Assembly (NCBI RefSeq): GCF_017487345.1
Contig: NZ_CP062006.1
Location: 2,238,001-2,302,000, forward strand
Reading direction: 5' to 3'
DNA length: 64,000 bases
DNA from: Brevundimonas pondensis
GTDB lineage: Bacteria; Pseudomonadota; Alphaproteobacteria; Caulobacterales; Caulobacteraceae
Positions 19,970 through 29,579 of the stretch are shown in pieces (the first letter of the stretch is position 1; every line of letters starts with the position of its first letter). The notes below the pieces were generated by a model. It did no database searches. It was not told the DNA's origin and saw only the letters and a list, made by a program, of their open reading frames with translations. Made by a program: the position numbers and the translations under genes.

Positions 19970-20610
19970 CGCAGCATCCCGAACAGATAGACGAAGGTGA
20001 AGACGCCGATCCAGATGACGTCTAGGAAGTGCCAGAACAGGCTGAGGCACATCAGCCGGCGCTTGTTGGCCGGGATCAGACCCTTGCGCCACACCTGCAC
20101 CATCAGCGTGACCAGCCAGATGCAGCCGAAGGTGACGTGCAGGCCGTGGGTGCCGACCAGGAAGAAGAAAGCCGACAGGAAGCCGCTGCGCTGGGGCGTG
20201 GCGCCCAGATGGATCATGTGGGCGAACTCATAGAGCTCGATCCCCAGGAAGCAGAGACCGAAGACGCCGGTGATCGCCAGCCAGGTCTGCATCTGGGCCG
20301 TGCGGTTCTTGACCATGGCCAGCATGGCGAAGCCGTAGGTGATCGACGACAGCAACAGCATCGACGTGTTCAGCGCCACCAGCGGCAGGTCGAACAGGTC
20401 CTTGGGCGCGGGGCCGGCGGCGTAGTTGCCGCCGATCACGGCATAGACAGCGAACAGCATCGCGAAGATGAGGCAGTCGCTCATCAGATACATCCAGAAG
20501 CCCAGCATGGTGCTGTGGCCTTCCGGGTGATGCGGCTCCTCGACCGGGTGGTAGATCGGCCGCCCGGCCTCGTCGACGTAGTCAGGGTTCAGGGAAGCTG
20601 CGTGGCTCAT
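19966..20610 (-). CDS. cyoC: Cytochrome o ubiquinol oxidase subunit III
   Basis: A 214-residue five-helix protein of the haem-copper oxidase subunit III family, with MLGFWMYLMSDCLIFAMLFAVY, GIELYEFAHMI and the HFLDVIWIGVFTFVYL ending. It starts 4 bases after cyoB. Together with CyoA, B and D it forms the proton-pumping bo3-type quinol oxidase in the inner membrane. Confidence 0.95.
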   Translation of the reverse strand: MSHAASLNPDYVDEAGRPIYHPVEEPHHPEGHSTMLGFWMYLMSDCLIFAMLFAVYAVIGGNYAAGPAPKDLFDLPLVALNTSMLLLSSITYGFAMLAMVKNRTAQMQTWLAITGVFGLCFLGIELYEFAHMIHLGATPQRSGFLSAFFFLVGTHGLHVTFGCIWLVTLMVQVWRKGLIPANKRRLMCLSLFWHFLDVIWIGVFTFVYLFGMLR

Positions 20611-20614
20611 CGGA

Positions 20615-22624
20615 TCATCCCTTCGCCGCTGCGGCCGCCAGGGCCTTGGTGTGCGCGTCTTCCGTCGCCTGCACCGTTTCGGCCGGGATGTAGTAGTCGC
20701 GCTTGTAGTTGAAGGTGTGGAAGATGGCGTAGGCGATCAGGGCGAAGAAGCCGAGCGCCGCCAGCCACCACATGTACCAGATCAGGGCGAAGCCCACGAT
20801 CGTCGACAGACCGGCCAGGATCACGCCCGCCCCCGTGTTGGACGGCATGTGGATGGCCTTGTAGCCGTCGGTCGGCCGCTCATAGCCGCGCGTCTTCATG
20901 TCCCACCAGGCGTCCGAGTCATGGATGATCGGCGTCTTGGCGAAGTTGTAATCCGGCGGCGGCGAGGAGGTGGACCACTCCAGGGTGCGACCGTGCCAGG
21001 GGTCGCCCGTCTCATCGCGCAGCTTGTCGCGGTTGAGGATCGAGACGGCGAACTGGATCAGCATGGCCAGGATGCCGACGGCGATGATGCCAACGCCGAC
21101 CGCCGCGATGATGAACCAGATCTGGTAGGACGGATCGTCGAAGACCCGCATCCGCCGCGTCACGCCCATGAAGCCCAGGACATAGAGCGGGGCGAAGGCG
21201 ACCCAGAAGCCGACCACCCAGCACCAGAAGCTGACCAGGCCCCACTTCTTGTCCAGCTTGAAGCCGAAGGCCTTGGGCCACCAGAAGTTGATGGCCGCGA
21301 ACAGACCGAACAGCACGCCGCCGATGATGACGTTGTGGAAGTGGGCGATCAGGAACAGGGAGTTGTGCAGGACGAAGTCCGCCGGCGGCACAGCCAGCAT
21401 GACGCCCGTCATGCCGCCGATCACGAAGGTCAGCATGAAGGCGACCGTCCACATCATCGGCAGCTCGAAGCGAATGCGGCCGCGGTACATGGTGAACAGC
21501 CAGTTGAACAACTTGGCCCCTGTCGGGATCGAGATGATCATCGTCGTGATCCCGAAGAAGGAGTTCACGGATGCGCCCGAGCCCATGGTGAAGAAGTGGT
21601 GCAGCCACACCAGGTAGGACAGGATGGTGATAACCACCGTCGCATAGACCATGGAGGTATAGCCGAAGAGCTTCTTGCCCGAGAAGGTCGAGGTGACTTC
21701 CGAGAAGACGCCGAACAGCGGCAGGATCAGGATGTAGACCTCGGGGTGGCCCCAGATCCAGATCAGGTTCACGTACATCATCGGGTTGCCGCCGAAGTCG
21801 TTCGTGAAGAAGTTGGTGCCCACGTAACGGTCAGCCGTCAGCAGGGCCAGAACCGCCGTCAGCACCGGGAAGGAGGCCACGATCAGGACGTTGGCGCACA
21901 GCGAGGTCCAGGTGAAGACCGGCATCTTCATCAGGCCCATGCCCGGCGCGCGCATCTTCACGATGGTCGCGATCAGGTTGATGCCGGACAGGGTGGTCCC
22001 CACCCCCGCGATCTGCAGGGCCCAGATATAGTAGTCCACGCCGACGCCGGGGCTGTAGCCGATGCCCGACAGCGGCGGATAGGCCAGCCAGCCCGTGCGC
22101 GCGAACTCGCCGATGAACAGCGAGGCCATGACCAGCACCGCGCCCGCCGTCGTCATCCAGAAGCTGAAGTTGTTCAGGAAGGGGAAGGAGACGTCGCGCG
22201 CCCCGATCTGCAACGGCACCAGATAGTTCATCAGACCGGTGATCAGGGGCATGGCCACGAAGAAGATCATGATCACGCCGTGAGCGGTGAAGATCTGGTC
22301 GTAGTGGTGGGCGTTCAGGTAACCCTCGGCCCCGCCGAAGGCCATGGCCTGCTGCAGACGCATCATGACCGCGTCGGCGAAGCCGCGCAGCAGCATGATG
22401 ATCCCCAGGATCATGTACATGATGCCGATCTTCTTGTGGTCGACCGTCGTGAACCACTCGGTCCAGAGGTAGCCCCACAGCTTGTAGCGGGTGATCAGGC
22501 CCAGGGTCGCCAGGCCGCCCAGCACGACGACGGCGAAGGTGACGACCAGGATCGGCTCGTGGAATGGCAGGGCGTTCCAGTCCAGCCGGCCGAAGATCAT
22601 GGATGCGATTTGCTCAATAGACAT
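20615..22624 (-). CDS. cyoB: Cytochrome o ubiquinol oxidase subunit I
   Basis: A 669-residue catalytic subunit with 14-15 membrane helices. Key motifs are [31 protein letters not shown] (low-spin haem His), [14 protein letters not shown] (copper-ligand His and the cross-linked Tyr helix), [17 protein letters not shown] (copper His pair region), and [15 protein letters not shown] (haem ligands). The length matches E. coli CyoB (663). It oxidises ubiquinol, reduces O2 to water and pumps protons. Confidence 0.97.
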   Translation of the reverse strand: MSIEQIASMIFGRLDWNALPFHEPILVVTFAVVVLGGLATLGLITRYKLWGYLWTEWFTTVDHKKIGIMYMILGIIMLLRGFADAVMMRLQQAMAFGGAEGYLNAHHYDQIFTAHGVIMIFFVAMPLITGLMNYLVPLQIGARDVSFPFLNNFSFWMTTAGAVLVMASLFIGEFARTGWLAYPPLSGIGYSPGVGVDYYIWALQIAGVGTTLSGINLIATIVKMRAPGMGLMKMPVFTWTSLCANVLIVASFPVLTAVLALLTADRYVGTNFFTNDFGGNPMMYVNLIWIWGHPEVYILILPLFGVFSEVTSTFSGKKLFGYTSMVYATVVITILSYLVWLHHFFTMGSGASVNSFFGITTMIISIPTGAKLFNWLFTMYRGRIRFELPMMWTVAFMLTFVIGGMTGVMLAVPPADFVLHNSLFLIAHFHNVIIGGVLFGLFAAINFWWPKAFGFKLDKKWGLVSFWCWVVGFWVAFAPLYVLGFMGVTRRMRVFDDPSYQIWFIIAAVGVGIIAVGILAMLIQFAVSILNRDKLRDETGDPWHGRTLEWSTSSPPPDYNFAKTPIIHDSDAWWDMKTRGYERPTDGYKAIHMPSNTGAGVILAGLSTIVGFALIWYMWWLAALGFFALIAYAIFHTFNYKRDYYIPAETVQATEDAHTKALAAAAAKG

Positions 22625-22637
22625 GTCGGTCAGGCGC

Positions 22638-23909
22638 TCAGGATTGGGACGCGGAGGCGTCGGCCGCGGTCGGCGCAGGAATACGGGGAGCGAAGGGCCA
22701 GCCGGTGGTGGCGGCGACTTCGGTGCGGGCGGCTTGCCCCGGACGGGCCAGCCCCATGCCCATGATCTGTTCGCTCGGAGCCGAACGAGTCATCTGCACG
22801 GCCAGCTCCTGACGGCGGCGGGCGGCGTCCACTGCGGCCTTCTCGGCCTCCAGCGGGGTGCAGACGGCCATGACGTAGGACTCGCCCGAACCCAGGACGG
22901 CCTGGCCGCGGCGGGCGTACTTGTCGTGGACCAGGGGCCAGGTGGCGTGGACGGCGGTCAGACCCAGGCCGCCCTTCTTGTCGATGGCCATCATCTCGCC
23001 CATGCACATCTTGCCCGGCTCGACGCACATGTTCAGCACGGCGTCGAACAGGCCTTCGTCGACCGAGGCGTAGTGAATGACCGGCACCTTCTCGCTGGGC
23101 TTTTCCAGCTCCAGATAGGTTTCACGGTCCAGGCTCCTGCTGTCGGCGCGCACGCCGGCGACCCACTGATCAAAGCCCGCCTGATCCAGACCGTGGAAGG
23201 CGAAACGCATGTTGGAGAAGCCGTCGCCGGAATAGTTGGCCGAGAAGCCGACGTATTCGCCCGGATGGTTGATGACGGCGTGCAGCTTGGTCTCCATGCC
23301 CGGCATGGCGTAAATCTGACCAGCCAGGGCGGGGATGTAGAAGGAGTTCATCACCCCCGTCGAGGTGATGTGGAAACGGATCGGCCGGTCCACCGGCGCG
23401 GCCAGTTCATTGACCGTGGCGATGCCGTATTCCGGGTAGATGAACAGCCACTTCCAATCCATGGCGACGACGTTGACCTGAAGCGGCTCGACGCCCTCGG
23501 CGACGGCTTGCCCCTTGTTGACCCGGTCCAGCGACCGATAGGGATCCAGCAGGTGGGTGCCCGACCAGGTGATCGCGCCCAGGCAGATGATGATCAGCAG
23601 CGGCGCAGCCCAGATCACCAGTTCCAGATGGGTCGAGTGATCCCAGTCCGGCTCGTAACGGGCTTCCTTGTTCGACTCCCGGTACTTCCAGGCGAAGAAG
23701 ATGATCATGGCCATCACGGGGATGACGATGATCAGCATCAGCACCACCGACCAAACCAGAAGATCGCGCTGCTGCACCGCGATGTCGCCCGCGGGCGACA
23801 GGACAACAGCTTCACAGCCCGGCAGCAGGGCCAGGAGCGGCAATAGCAAGAGAGGTCGCAGGCGGCGCACGAAGGCTCCTGTCCGGAAATTGGGTGCTGG
23901 CTCGGTCAT
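22638..23909 (-). CDS. cyoA: Cytochrome o ubiquinol oxidase subunit II
   Basis: A 423-residue lipoprotein subunit. The ATG at 23909 begins a signal with a run of leucines and the lipobox LLPGC; upstream extension of the frame lacks a signal. Two membrane helices follow (about 50-75 and 95-120). A cupredoxin domain has [21 protein letters not shown] and lacks the CuA ligands, as expected of a quinol oxidase. The C-terminus, with two extra cysteines and an Ala/Pro-rich tail, makes it about 100 residues longer than E. coli CyoA. It is the first gene of the cyo operon. Confidence 0.94.
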   Translation of the reverse strand: MTEPAPNFRTGAFVRRLRPLLLLPLLALLPGCEAVVLSPAGDIAVQQRDLLVWSVVLMLIIVIPVMAMIIFFAWKYRESNKEARYEPDWDHSTHLELVIWAAPLLIIICLGAITWSGTHLLDPYRSLDRVNKGQAVAEGVEPLQVNVVAMDWKWLFIYPEYGIATVNELAAPVDRPIRFHITSTGVMNSFYIPALAGQIYAMPGMETKLHAVINHPGEYVGFSANYSGDGFSNMRFAFHGLDQAGFDQWVAGVRADSRSLDRETYLELEKPSEKVPVIHYASVDEGLFDAVLNMCVEPGKMCMGEMMAIDKKGGLGLTAVHATWPLVHDKYARRGQAVLGSGESYVMAVCTPLEAEKAAVDAARRRQELAVQMTRSAPSEQIMGMGLARPGQAARTEVAATTGWPFAPRIPAPTAADASASQS

Positions 23910-24060
23910 CGTGCGCGGCCCGTAGCGCCGCCCGCCAAATGGCGACATTGGACAATCCGTCCTATCCCCCCCGACGAGGATCGGGAGCAAATGGCCGCTT
24001 TCGTCATTCTTACCATGTCGGCGCGCGTGTCGCGCTCGGGTCCAGGGAACGTCATCGGTC

Positions 24061-25404
24061 ATGAACGCCACCAGCGGCGCGCCTTCTTCAGAGTCCCTCG
24101 AACGGGACGCCAGCCAGATCAACGCGCGACACGGCAAAATCGACGCCGGAGAAATTGCGATCGGCGTGATCATCGGTCGCACGTCGGAATTCTTCGACTT
24201 CTTCGTCTATGCGATCGCCTCGGTCGTAGTCTTCCCGCAGCTGGTCTTCCCCTATGCGGGACCGCTGGGCGGGACCCTGCTGTCCTTCGCCGTCTTCGCC
24301 GTGGCCTTCATCGCCCGCCCGCTCGGCACGGCCCTGTTCATCGAGATCGACCGACGCTTCGGGCGCGGGACCAAGCTGACCATCGCCCTCTTCCTGCTGG
24401 GCCTATCGACGGTCTGCCTCGGCTTCCTGCCCAGCTATGATCAGGTTGGCCACTGGGCGGCGGTCATGCTGATCGTCCTGCGCATCGGTCAGGGCGTGGC
24501 TCTGGGCGGCGCCTGGGACGGCATGGCCTCGCTGCTGGCCGTCAGCGCGCCTGAGAACCGTCGCGGCTGGTACGCCATGGTGCCGCAACTGGGCGCGCCC
24601 TTCGGCCTGATCGTGGCCAGCGCCCTGTTCGCCTACTTCCTCAGCAAGCTGTCGGCCGCCGACTTCCTCGACTGGGGCTGGCGCTATCCCTTCTTCGTGG
24701 CCTTCGCCATCAACGTCGTGGCCCTGTTCGCCCGTCTGCGCATCGTGGTGACGCCCGCCTTCCAGGCCGCCTTCGAGACGCTGGAACTGCACCCTGCCCC
24801 GGTCACCAAGGCCGTGCGCGAAGAAGGCGGCGGCATCGTCATCGGCGCCTTCGCTCCTCTGGCCAGCTTCGCCATGTTCCACATGGTGACGGTCTTCCCG
24901 CTGTCCTGGGTCTTCCTCTACACGGAAGAATCCCCCAGCCGCTTCCTGATGATCGAACTGGTCGGCGCCGTCTTCGGCCTGATCGCCATCCTGGCCTCAG
25001 GCTGGCTGGCCGACCGTTACGGCCGTCGCGCCCTGCTGGCCGTCACCGCCGCCGGCATCGCCGCCTTCTCGGGCTTCGCGCCGCAGATGCTGGACGGCGG
25101 CCCCATGGGCGAACTGGCCTACATGATCCTGGGCTTCGTCCTGCTGGGCCTGTCGTTCGGCCAGGCCTCGGGCTCGATCGCCTCCAGCTTCAGCTTGGGG
25201 AACCGCTACACCGCCTCGGCCCTGACCTCCGACCTGGCCTGGCTGTTCGGCGCGGGCTTCGCCCCTCTGGCGGCTCTGGCCCTATCCGGCAAGTTCGGCC
25301 TGGTGGCGGGCGGCGGCTATCTGCTGTCGGGCGCCGTCTGCACCCTGCTGGCCCTGTGGCTGAACCGCGAACTAGGCCGCGGCCGGGCCGGCGCCAAGAC
25401 CTGA
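24061..25404 (+). CDS. MFS transporter, metabolite:H+ symporter type
   Basis: A 447-residue transporter with 12 membrane segments. GRTSEFFDFFVYAIAS at the first helix, then FIARPLGTALFIEIDRRFGRGTKL and RIGQGVALGGAWDGMASLL, match the metabolite:H+ symporter (ShiA/ProP/KgtP) group. The substrate cannot be predicted. It is divergent from cyoA across a 151-base shared promoter region and ends at a strong terminator. Confidence 0.88.
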   Translation: MNATSGAPSSESLERDASQINARHGKIDAGEIAIGVIIGRTSEFFDFFVYAIASVVVFPQLVFPYAGPLGGTLLSFAVFAVAFIARPLGTALFIEIDRRFGRGTKLTIALFLLGLSTVCLGFLPSYDQVGHWAAVMLIVLRIGQGVALGGAWDGMASLLAVSAPENRRGWYAMVPQLGAPFGLIVASALFAYFLSKLSAADFLDWGWRYPFFVAFAINVVALFARLRIVVTPAFQAAFETLELHPAPVTKAVREEGGGIVIGAFAPLASFAMFHMVTVFPLSWVFLYTEESPSRFLMIELVGAVFGLIAILASGWLADRYGRRALLAVTAAGIAAFSGFAPQMLDGGPMGELAYMILGFVLLGLSFGQASGSIASSFSLGNRYTASALTSDLAWLFGAGFAPLAALALSGKFGLVAGGGYLLSGAVCTLLALWLNRELGRGRAGAKT

Positions 25405-25428
25405 TGGTCAGACCTTCATGAGAAACGG

Positions 25429-25462
25429 AAAAGGGGCGGACCTGCAGGTTCCGCCCCTTTTT
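25429..25462 (+). terminator. Rho-independent terminator of the MFS gene
   Basis: AAAAGGGGCGGA pairs with TCCGCCCCTTTT around a CCTGCAGG centre, followed by TTTTTC. It works for the plus strand and, because of the A run, is probably bidirectional. Confidence 0.9.
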
Positions 25463-25596
25463 CATGCGCGCTTCAGGTCAACAAGGTTATCGCCAGTTTA
25501 CAATAAGGCTTCAGTCCCCGCTAAGCCTGTCTGATCGCCTGAAGTTAAGAGGCGTTGCGTATCGTCGCTCTTGAAATCAAGGGTGATGAGGACGTC

Positions 25597-26028
25597 ATGA
25601 CCAAGTTGAAGTCGGCAAAACGCCGTACCCTGCTGGCGCTCGCCGCCGGCCTGACCGCCATGCTGGCGCCGCAAGTCGCCTCGGCCGGCCCGACCGCGGG
25701 CTATTCCTATCGCCTGAAAGCGACAGTGCCCGTGTCATGCTGGGTGCGCCCCAGCAGCACGGTCATGGCCGAAACCGGCCGCACCGGCTCTGTCGTCGAG
25801 GCCTGCAACAGCCCGGGCGGTTTCACCGTCTCGGCTCAATACCGCCCGCTCGGCACCAGCGAAAAGGCCAGGATCATCTACGGTGATCGCGCCCTGGACC
25901 TGGCCAAGACCGGGATGCTGGAGTTGCGCCGTTCCAATATGGCGACCATCCGCACCGTCGACTATCGCTTCGACGAGGTCGAACTGGACGAGCCCCTGAT
26001 CCTGGCCCTGACCATCCAGCCGATCTGA
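25597..26028 (+). CDS. Secreted spore-coat-U-like beta-sandwich protein, pilus locus
   Basis: A 143-residue exported protein. The start at ATG 25597 is set by GAGG upstream and by the signal peptide (KRRTLLALAAGLTAML...ASAG). The mature part is about 105 residues with two Cys (VSCWV, EACNS) and predicted beta strands, ending in a hydrophobic strand (LILALTIQPI). This pattern resembles the immunoglobulin-like domains of chaperone-usher subunits. It lies convergent to the chaperone-usher genes and is separated from them by a bidirectional terminator. A minor pilin or a divergent family member is inference; I do not recognise a named family. Confidence 0.55.
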   Translation: MTKLKSAKRRTLLALAAGLTAMLAPQVASAGPTAGYSYRLKATVPVSCWVRPSSTVMAETGRTGSVVEACNSPGGFTVSAQYRPLGTSEKARIIYGDRALDLAKTGMLELRRSNMATIRTVDYRFDEVELDEPLILALTIQPI

Positions 26029-26047
26029 TCCCCTGATCTCCGACAAC

Positions 26048-26079
26048 AAAAACGCCCCGCAGGATCTGCGGGGCGTTTT
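26048..26079. terminator. Bidirectional rho-independent terminator
   Basis: AAAACGCCCCGCAG and CTGCGGGGCGTTTT form a perfect stem with loop GAT; A and T runs flank both sides. It separates the convergent small secreted-protein gene and the pilus tip gene. Confidence 0.92.
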
Positions 26080-26118
26080 CGTATTCGGCAAACATCAAGG
26101 CGGCTGGCGCCGCCGCGA

Positions 26119-27048
26119 TCAGATCGCGGCGACGGTGAAGGTCAGGATGTCGCTGTAATCCCCTGCCCGCTTGCCCGAGGTGTCGCCTATACGCACCGTC
26201 AGCGGGTAGTCGTCCCGACGCGCCTGGGCCGAAACCACGTCGAAGCTGTAGGGCGCGGTCAGGTTGACGTTCCGCGAACCCAGTTGCAGCCCATAGTCGA
26301 TATACCAGGGCGTACCGGCCTGACGCAGGCGGCCCAGGTTCTGGGACGTAACCGACACGCGGTAGCCAGCGGTGCTGTGAACATAGACCGAGGTGTTAAG
26401 CGCGCGCGTCCCCTCGCTCAATTCGCCCAGGCTGATGGTCGGAATCCCGTTCTGGCGAGTGAACTCGCCCTTCAGGCCGATGATGGTGGCCGCCGCGGCC
26501 TCAAGCACCAGGGTCACCGGACGCTCGGCATGCACGTCGCCACTGGCGGCCTGCAAGGCGATGTAGGCGGTCTGGGTATAGCGGCCGTAGGGCAGATTGG
26601 CCGGCGGCTGCACGGCGACACGAATGCGCGCCAGTTCCCGTCCGTCTTTCGGCACGTGGATCTGGGAGCCGGTGACGATGCCGCTGGTTCCCGACCGCGG
26701 CGTCAGATCCGCGCCGCTCTGCTCGTCACGCATGACGTAGGGCACGCGCACCCGCGTTCCGGGCGCGCCCAGGCCGTACGGCTCACCGCGAAGCGAGACG
26801 TTGAAGCGACCGTTGCAGGGCGTCTGACCACTGTTGATCAGGGCCAGATCAAAATCGCGCACCGCAGAGTCGTCCTCCAGCGGATTGTAGCGAATGATCC
26901 ACTGGTCGGCGCCGGGGTCCAGAGTCAGGTTGCACTTGGCCTGCGCCGAGGCCTGACCCGCCAGCGCCAGGGCGCCGAAGGCGACGGCGGCCGCCGTCAG
27001 GGTGGTGCGAAGGGATCCGGAGATCATGGTCATCTTCCTTCCAGTCAT
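26119..27048 (-). CDS. Chaperone-usher pilus tip/adhesin-type subunit (spore coat U family)
   Basis: A 309-residue secreted protein (signal ends ...LAGQASAQA) with what look like two successive immunoglobulin-like domains, the second starting near residue 180. It ends DYSDILTFTVAAI, the classic last-strand motif of the spore-coat-U family. Position after the usher and two-domain size match CsuE-type tip adhesins of archaic pili. Its start overlaps the usher stop (ATGA); downstream ATGs at 27033 and 27027 are possible since GGAAGG lies just before them. The receptor specificity is unknown. Confidence 0.75.
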   Translation of the reverse strand: MTGRKMTMISGSLRTTLTAAAVAFGALALAGQASAQAKCNLTLDPGADQWIIRYNPLEDDSAVRDFDLALINSGQTPCNGRFNVSLRGEPYGLGAPGTRVRVPYVMRDEQSGADLTPRSGTSGIVTGSQIHVPKDGRELARIRVAVQPPANLPYGRYTQTAYIALQAASGDVHAERPVTLVLEAAAATIIGLKGEFTRQNGIPTISLGELSEGTRALNTSVYVHSTAGYRVSVTSQNLGRLRQAGTPWYIDYGLQLGSRNVNLTAPYSFDVVSAQARRDDYPLTVRIGDTSGKRAGDYSDILTFTVAAI

Positions 27049-29579
27049 TCTTCCGGCACGTCGATCGGCAGGGTGACGGTCTGCATGTCCAGCAGACCTT
27101 CGTTGTCCGCCGGCACCGAGAACTCGAACCCGGCCGACGGGCTGGTGAACAGATCAACGCGATAGGTCTTGCCCGGCTTCAGCTTCTGAACGGCGAAACG
27201 GCCGACCGAGTTGGTGAAGAACAGTTCCGGCTCGGCGTTCGGTTCGTCGACCGGACGAACCCGCCCCGACAGCAGGGCCGCCGGGCGACCGCCGTTGCCG
27301 ACGATGCGGCCCAGCGCCGAAACGAAGGCGTCGCTGCCGACCTGGACGGAATAGCCGCTCTTGTAGGTCGGCCGAACGCGCAGGATGCCTTCGCCGATGT
27401 CGTAGCCCAGCGGCGCATCGAGCACATCATAGCGTACCGACTGGTTCACATAGGAGGTCAGGGTGTTCGACAGAGCCGGCCCCAGGGCGCCGCTGCGGGC
27501 GGTGTAGTTCCCGCGCGCGAACGACTCGCCCACGATGACCGGGTGATCGCCAAGCGTTTCGTGTGGATAGACGATGGCGAAACTGTCGTAGATGTTGCGC
27601 CCCATCGCGACCTTGCCGCCCGTCGTGGCGATCGAGCTGCCGAGCCGCAAGGTGGTGACCTGTTCCTCGGTGATATTGCTGAAGGACTGGCCGAAGGTGG
27701 TGTGCGACAGGCTGGCGTCAAAGCGATTGCCGACATAGTCGACCTGACCCGACACCGTGCCGGGCCCGTCGTCATAGGTCGACTGGACCGAATAGCCCCA
27801 CGACCCGACACGGTTCTCACTCGACTGCTGGAAGCGCACGCTGCCGGTGTTGCGCGCCGAACTGTAGCGCGCCTCGCCACGACGATCGTAGCGTGGCGAC
27901 CAGATCAGGGCGACCGTGAAGCCGAAACCGTCGCGCGTCGTGCCGAAGGTATTGCCGTAATCCGTGTATTCGGCCCCGAACTGCAGTCCCCACTCCGGCG
28001 TCACGCGATAGGTGGTCGTCGCGCCGAGGGTATAGGAATCATCGAGGAAGGCGCTGCGGCTCATACGATAGGAGGCCGTGGCGTTAGCCAGCCAATCGGC
28101 CGAGAACCTGTGCGAATAGGCCCCCGTAAAGATCCACGAGATCGGATTCTGCGCCGTGGCGTTGCCCAGGCTGGCATAGTCCTCGGACGTGTAATCCGCC
28201 ACGAAGGTCCAGCTGTCGTAGGTGTCGCCCTGATCGACCGCCAGATCGTAGCTCAGGGCGTAGGCGTAGCCGCCGCCGCGATCGCTGTTGCTGACCGAGG
28301 CGTCCAGACGCGCGCGCGCGCCGTTCTTCAGGATGATCTGGCTCTGACCGGTCAGGTTCTGCACCTGCTCCGACGCCTGCAGGCCAATGCCCAGGGCCGG
28401 TCGATTCTCGAAGGCCTTGCGCCAGTAGCCGGTGAAGGCCAGCTCGCCGTCATTGTACTCGGGCGATCCGAACAGACCCGTATTGGTCACGCCCAGATAG
28501 GCGCCGTACTCATAATCGCCTGGTTCAAGGTCGATGGCGTCCAGATAGGCGCTGTAGGCGACGGTTTCGGTACGACCGGACTCGTTCTGGATTTCCAGTT
28601 GGACGTCGTTCGACCCGGTTTCCAGCGGCAGGTTGGACAGGTCGTACTGACCCGGGTCCAGACGGAACTCGCGCACGAAGACCCCGTTGCGCAACACGCG
28701 AACCGTCGAGGCCTCCTGCAACACCAACTGGCGACCGCCGGCCAGGACGTTGTTGCGGAAACTCTCGAACCGCTGGCGCTGACGCGCGACGCCAACGCCG
28801 CCCATCTGGATATAGCCCTGGCGTCCGCGCGTTTCGGGATCCATGTCGCCCAGATACCAGCGACGGAAGGCCTCGGGCTCGTCATAGACAAAGCGGGCGT
28901 AGCGGCGATCCACTTCATAGTCGCCGGTGAACAGGTCCTCGCGTCCCTGAATATCCGTCTCGAAGACCAGGTGCTTGAAACGGACAGCGCCGTTCAGATA
29001 GACGCTCGGCGTCGCCACATCGCCCGTTGAATTACGGCGCTGCACCAGCATGTTGGTGTTCAGATAGGCCGAGAAATCCTCGGGCGCGACACCGGGCTCG
29101 TCCGGGCGACCACCCTGGAACAGGGACTCGATGGACCGCTTGGTCGGATCGATCCGCAGCACCAGAACCGCCAACTGGTCCGGGTCGTATTCCAGACGGA
29201 TGCCCGTCGTGTTGATCTCTTCGGGTGCGAAGGACTCCACCCCCTCCAGGCGCGCCGCCAGTTCAGCCTGGGCCTCCGGCGTCAGCAAGGGATCGATCAG
29301 ACGCTTGAAGCCCGCGCTTTCGACGATGAAGCGGTCGTCGCGCGTCAGCAGCACCGGCATCTCGCCCAGCACGCGCCGGTTGAAGTTTAGCGGCACCGTC
29401 ATGGCGATGTCGCGATCATACGGGTTGATGTTCGGGCGCTGCTGCGCTGCATCGACCGGCGTGCCGCCTGCCAGATTCTGTTCGTTCTCAGCGCGCGCGG
29501 CCCCAGCCCCGGCCAGCATGGCCGCGACCAGAGCGATGCTGGACGCCGTTCCCCTGATGGTTTCCCCCCGCTTCCTCAT
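27045..29579 (-). CDS. Fimbrial outer-membrane usher
   Basis: An 844-residue usher with signal peptide (ending AGAARAEN) and an N-terminal chaperone-binding domain containing VPLNFNRRVLGEMPV. A 24-strand barrel includes RRWYLGDMDPETRGRQGYIQ and REFRLDPGQYDLSNLPL plus EIQNESGRTE, conserved in FimD/PapC/CsuD ushers. C-terminal plug-like domains follow, with SGRVRPVDEP, FFTNSVGRFAVQKLKPG. It recruits chaperone-subunit complexes and threads the pilus across the outer membrane. It overlaps both neighbours by ATGA junctions, implying coupled translation. Confidence 0.92.
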   Translation of the reverse strand: MRKRGETIRGTASSIALVAAMLAGAGAARAENEQNLAGGTPVDAAQQRPNINPYDRDIAMTVPLNFNRRVLGEMPVLLTRDDRFIVESAGFKRLIDPLLTPEAQAELAARLEGVESFAPEEINTTGIRLEYDPDQLAVLVLRIDPTKRSIESLFQGGRPDEPGVAPEDFSAYLNTNMLVQRRNSTGDVATPSVYLNGAVRFKHLVFETDIQGREDLFTGDYEVDRRYARFVYDEPEAFRRWYLGDMDPETRGRQGYIQMGGVGVARQRQRFESFRNNVLAGGRQLVLQEASTVRVLRNGVFVREFRLDPGQYDLSNLPLETGSNDVQLEIQNESGRTETVAYSAYLDAIDLEPGDYEYGAYLGVTNTGLFGSPEYNDGELAFTGYWRKAFENRPALGIGLQASEQVQNLTGQSQIILKNGARARLDASVSNSDRGGGYAYALSYDLAVDQGDTYDSWTFVADYTSEDYASLGNATAQNPISWIFTGAYSHRFSADWLANATASYRMSRSAFLDDSYTLGATTTYRVTPEWGLQFGAEYTDYGNTFGTTRDGFGFTVALIWSPRYDRRGEARYSSARNTGSVRFQQSSENRVGSWGYSVQSTYDDGPGTVSGQVDYVGNRFDASLSHTTFGQSFSNITEEQVTTLRLGSSIATTGGKVAMGRNIYDSFAIVYPHETLGDHPVIVGESFARGNYTARSGALGPALSNTLTSYVNQSVRYDVLDAPLGYDIGEGILRVRPTYKSGYSVQVGSDAFVSALGRIVGNGGRPAALLSGRVRPVDEPNAEPELFFTNSVGRFAVQKLKPGKTYRVDLFTSPSAGFEFSVPADNEGLLDMQTVTLPIDVPEE

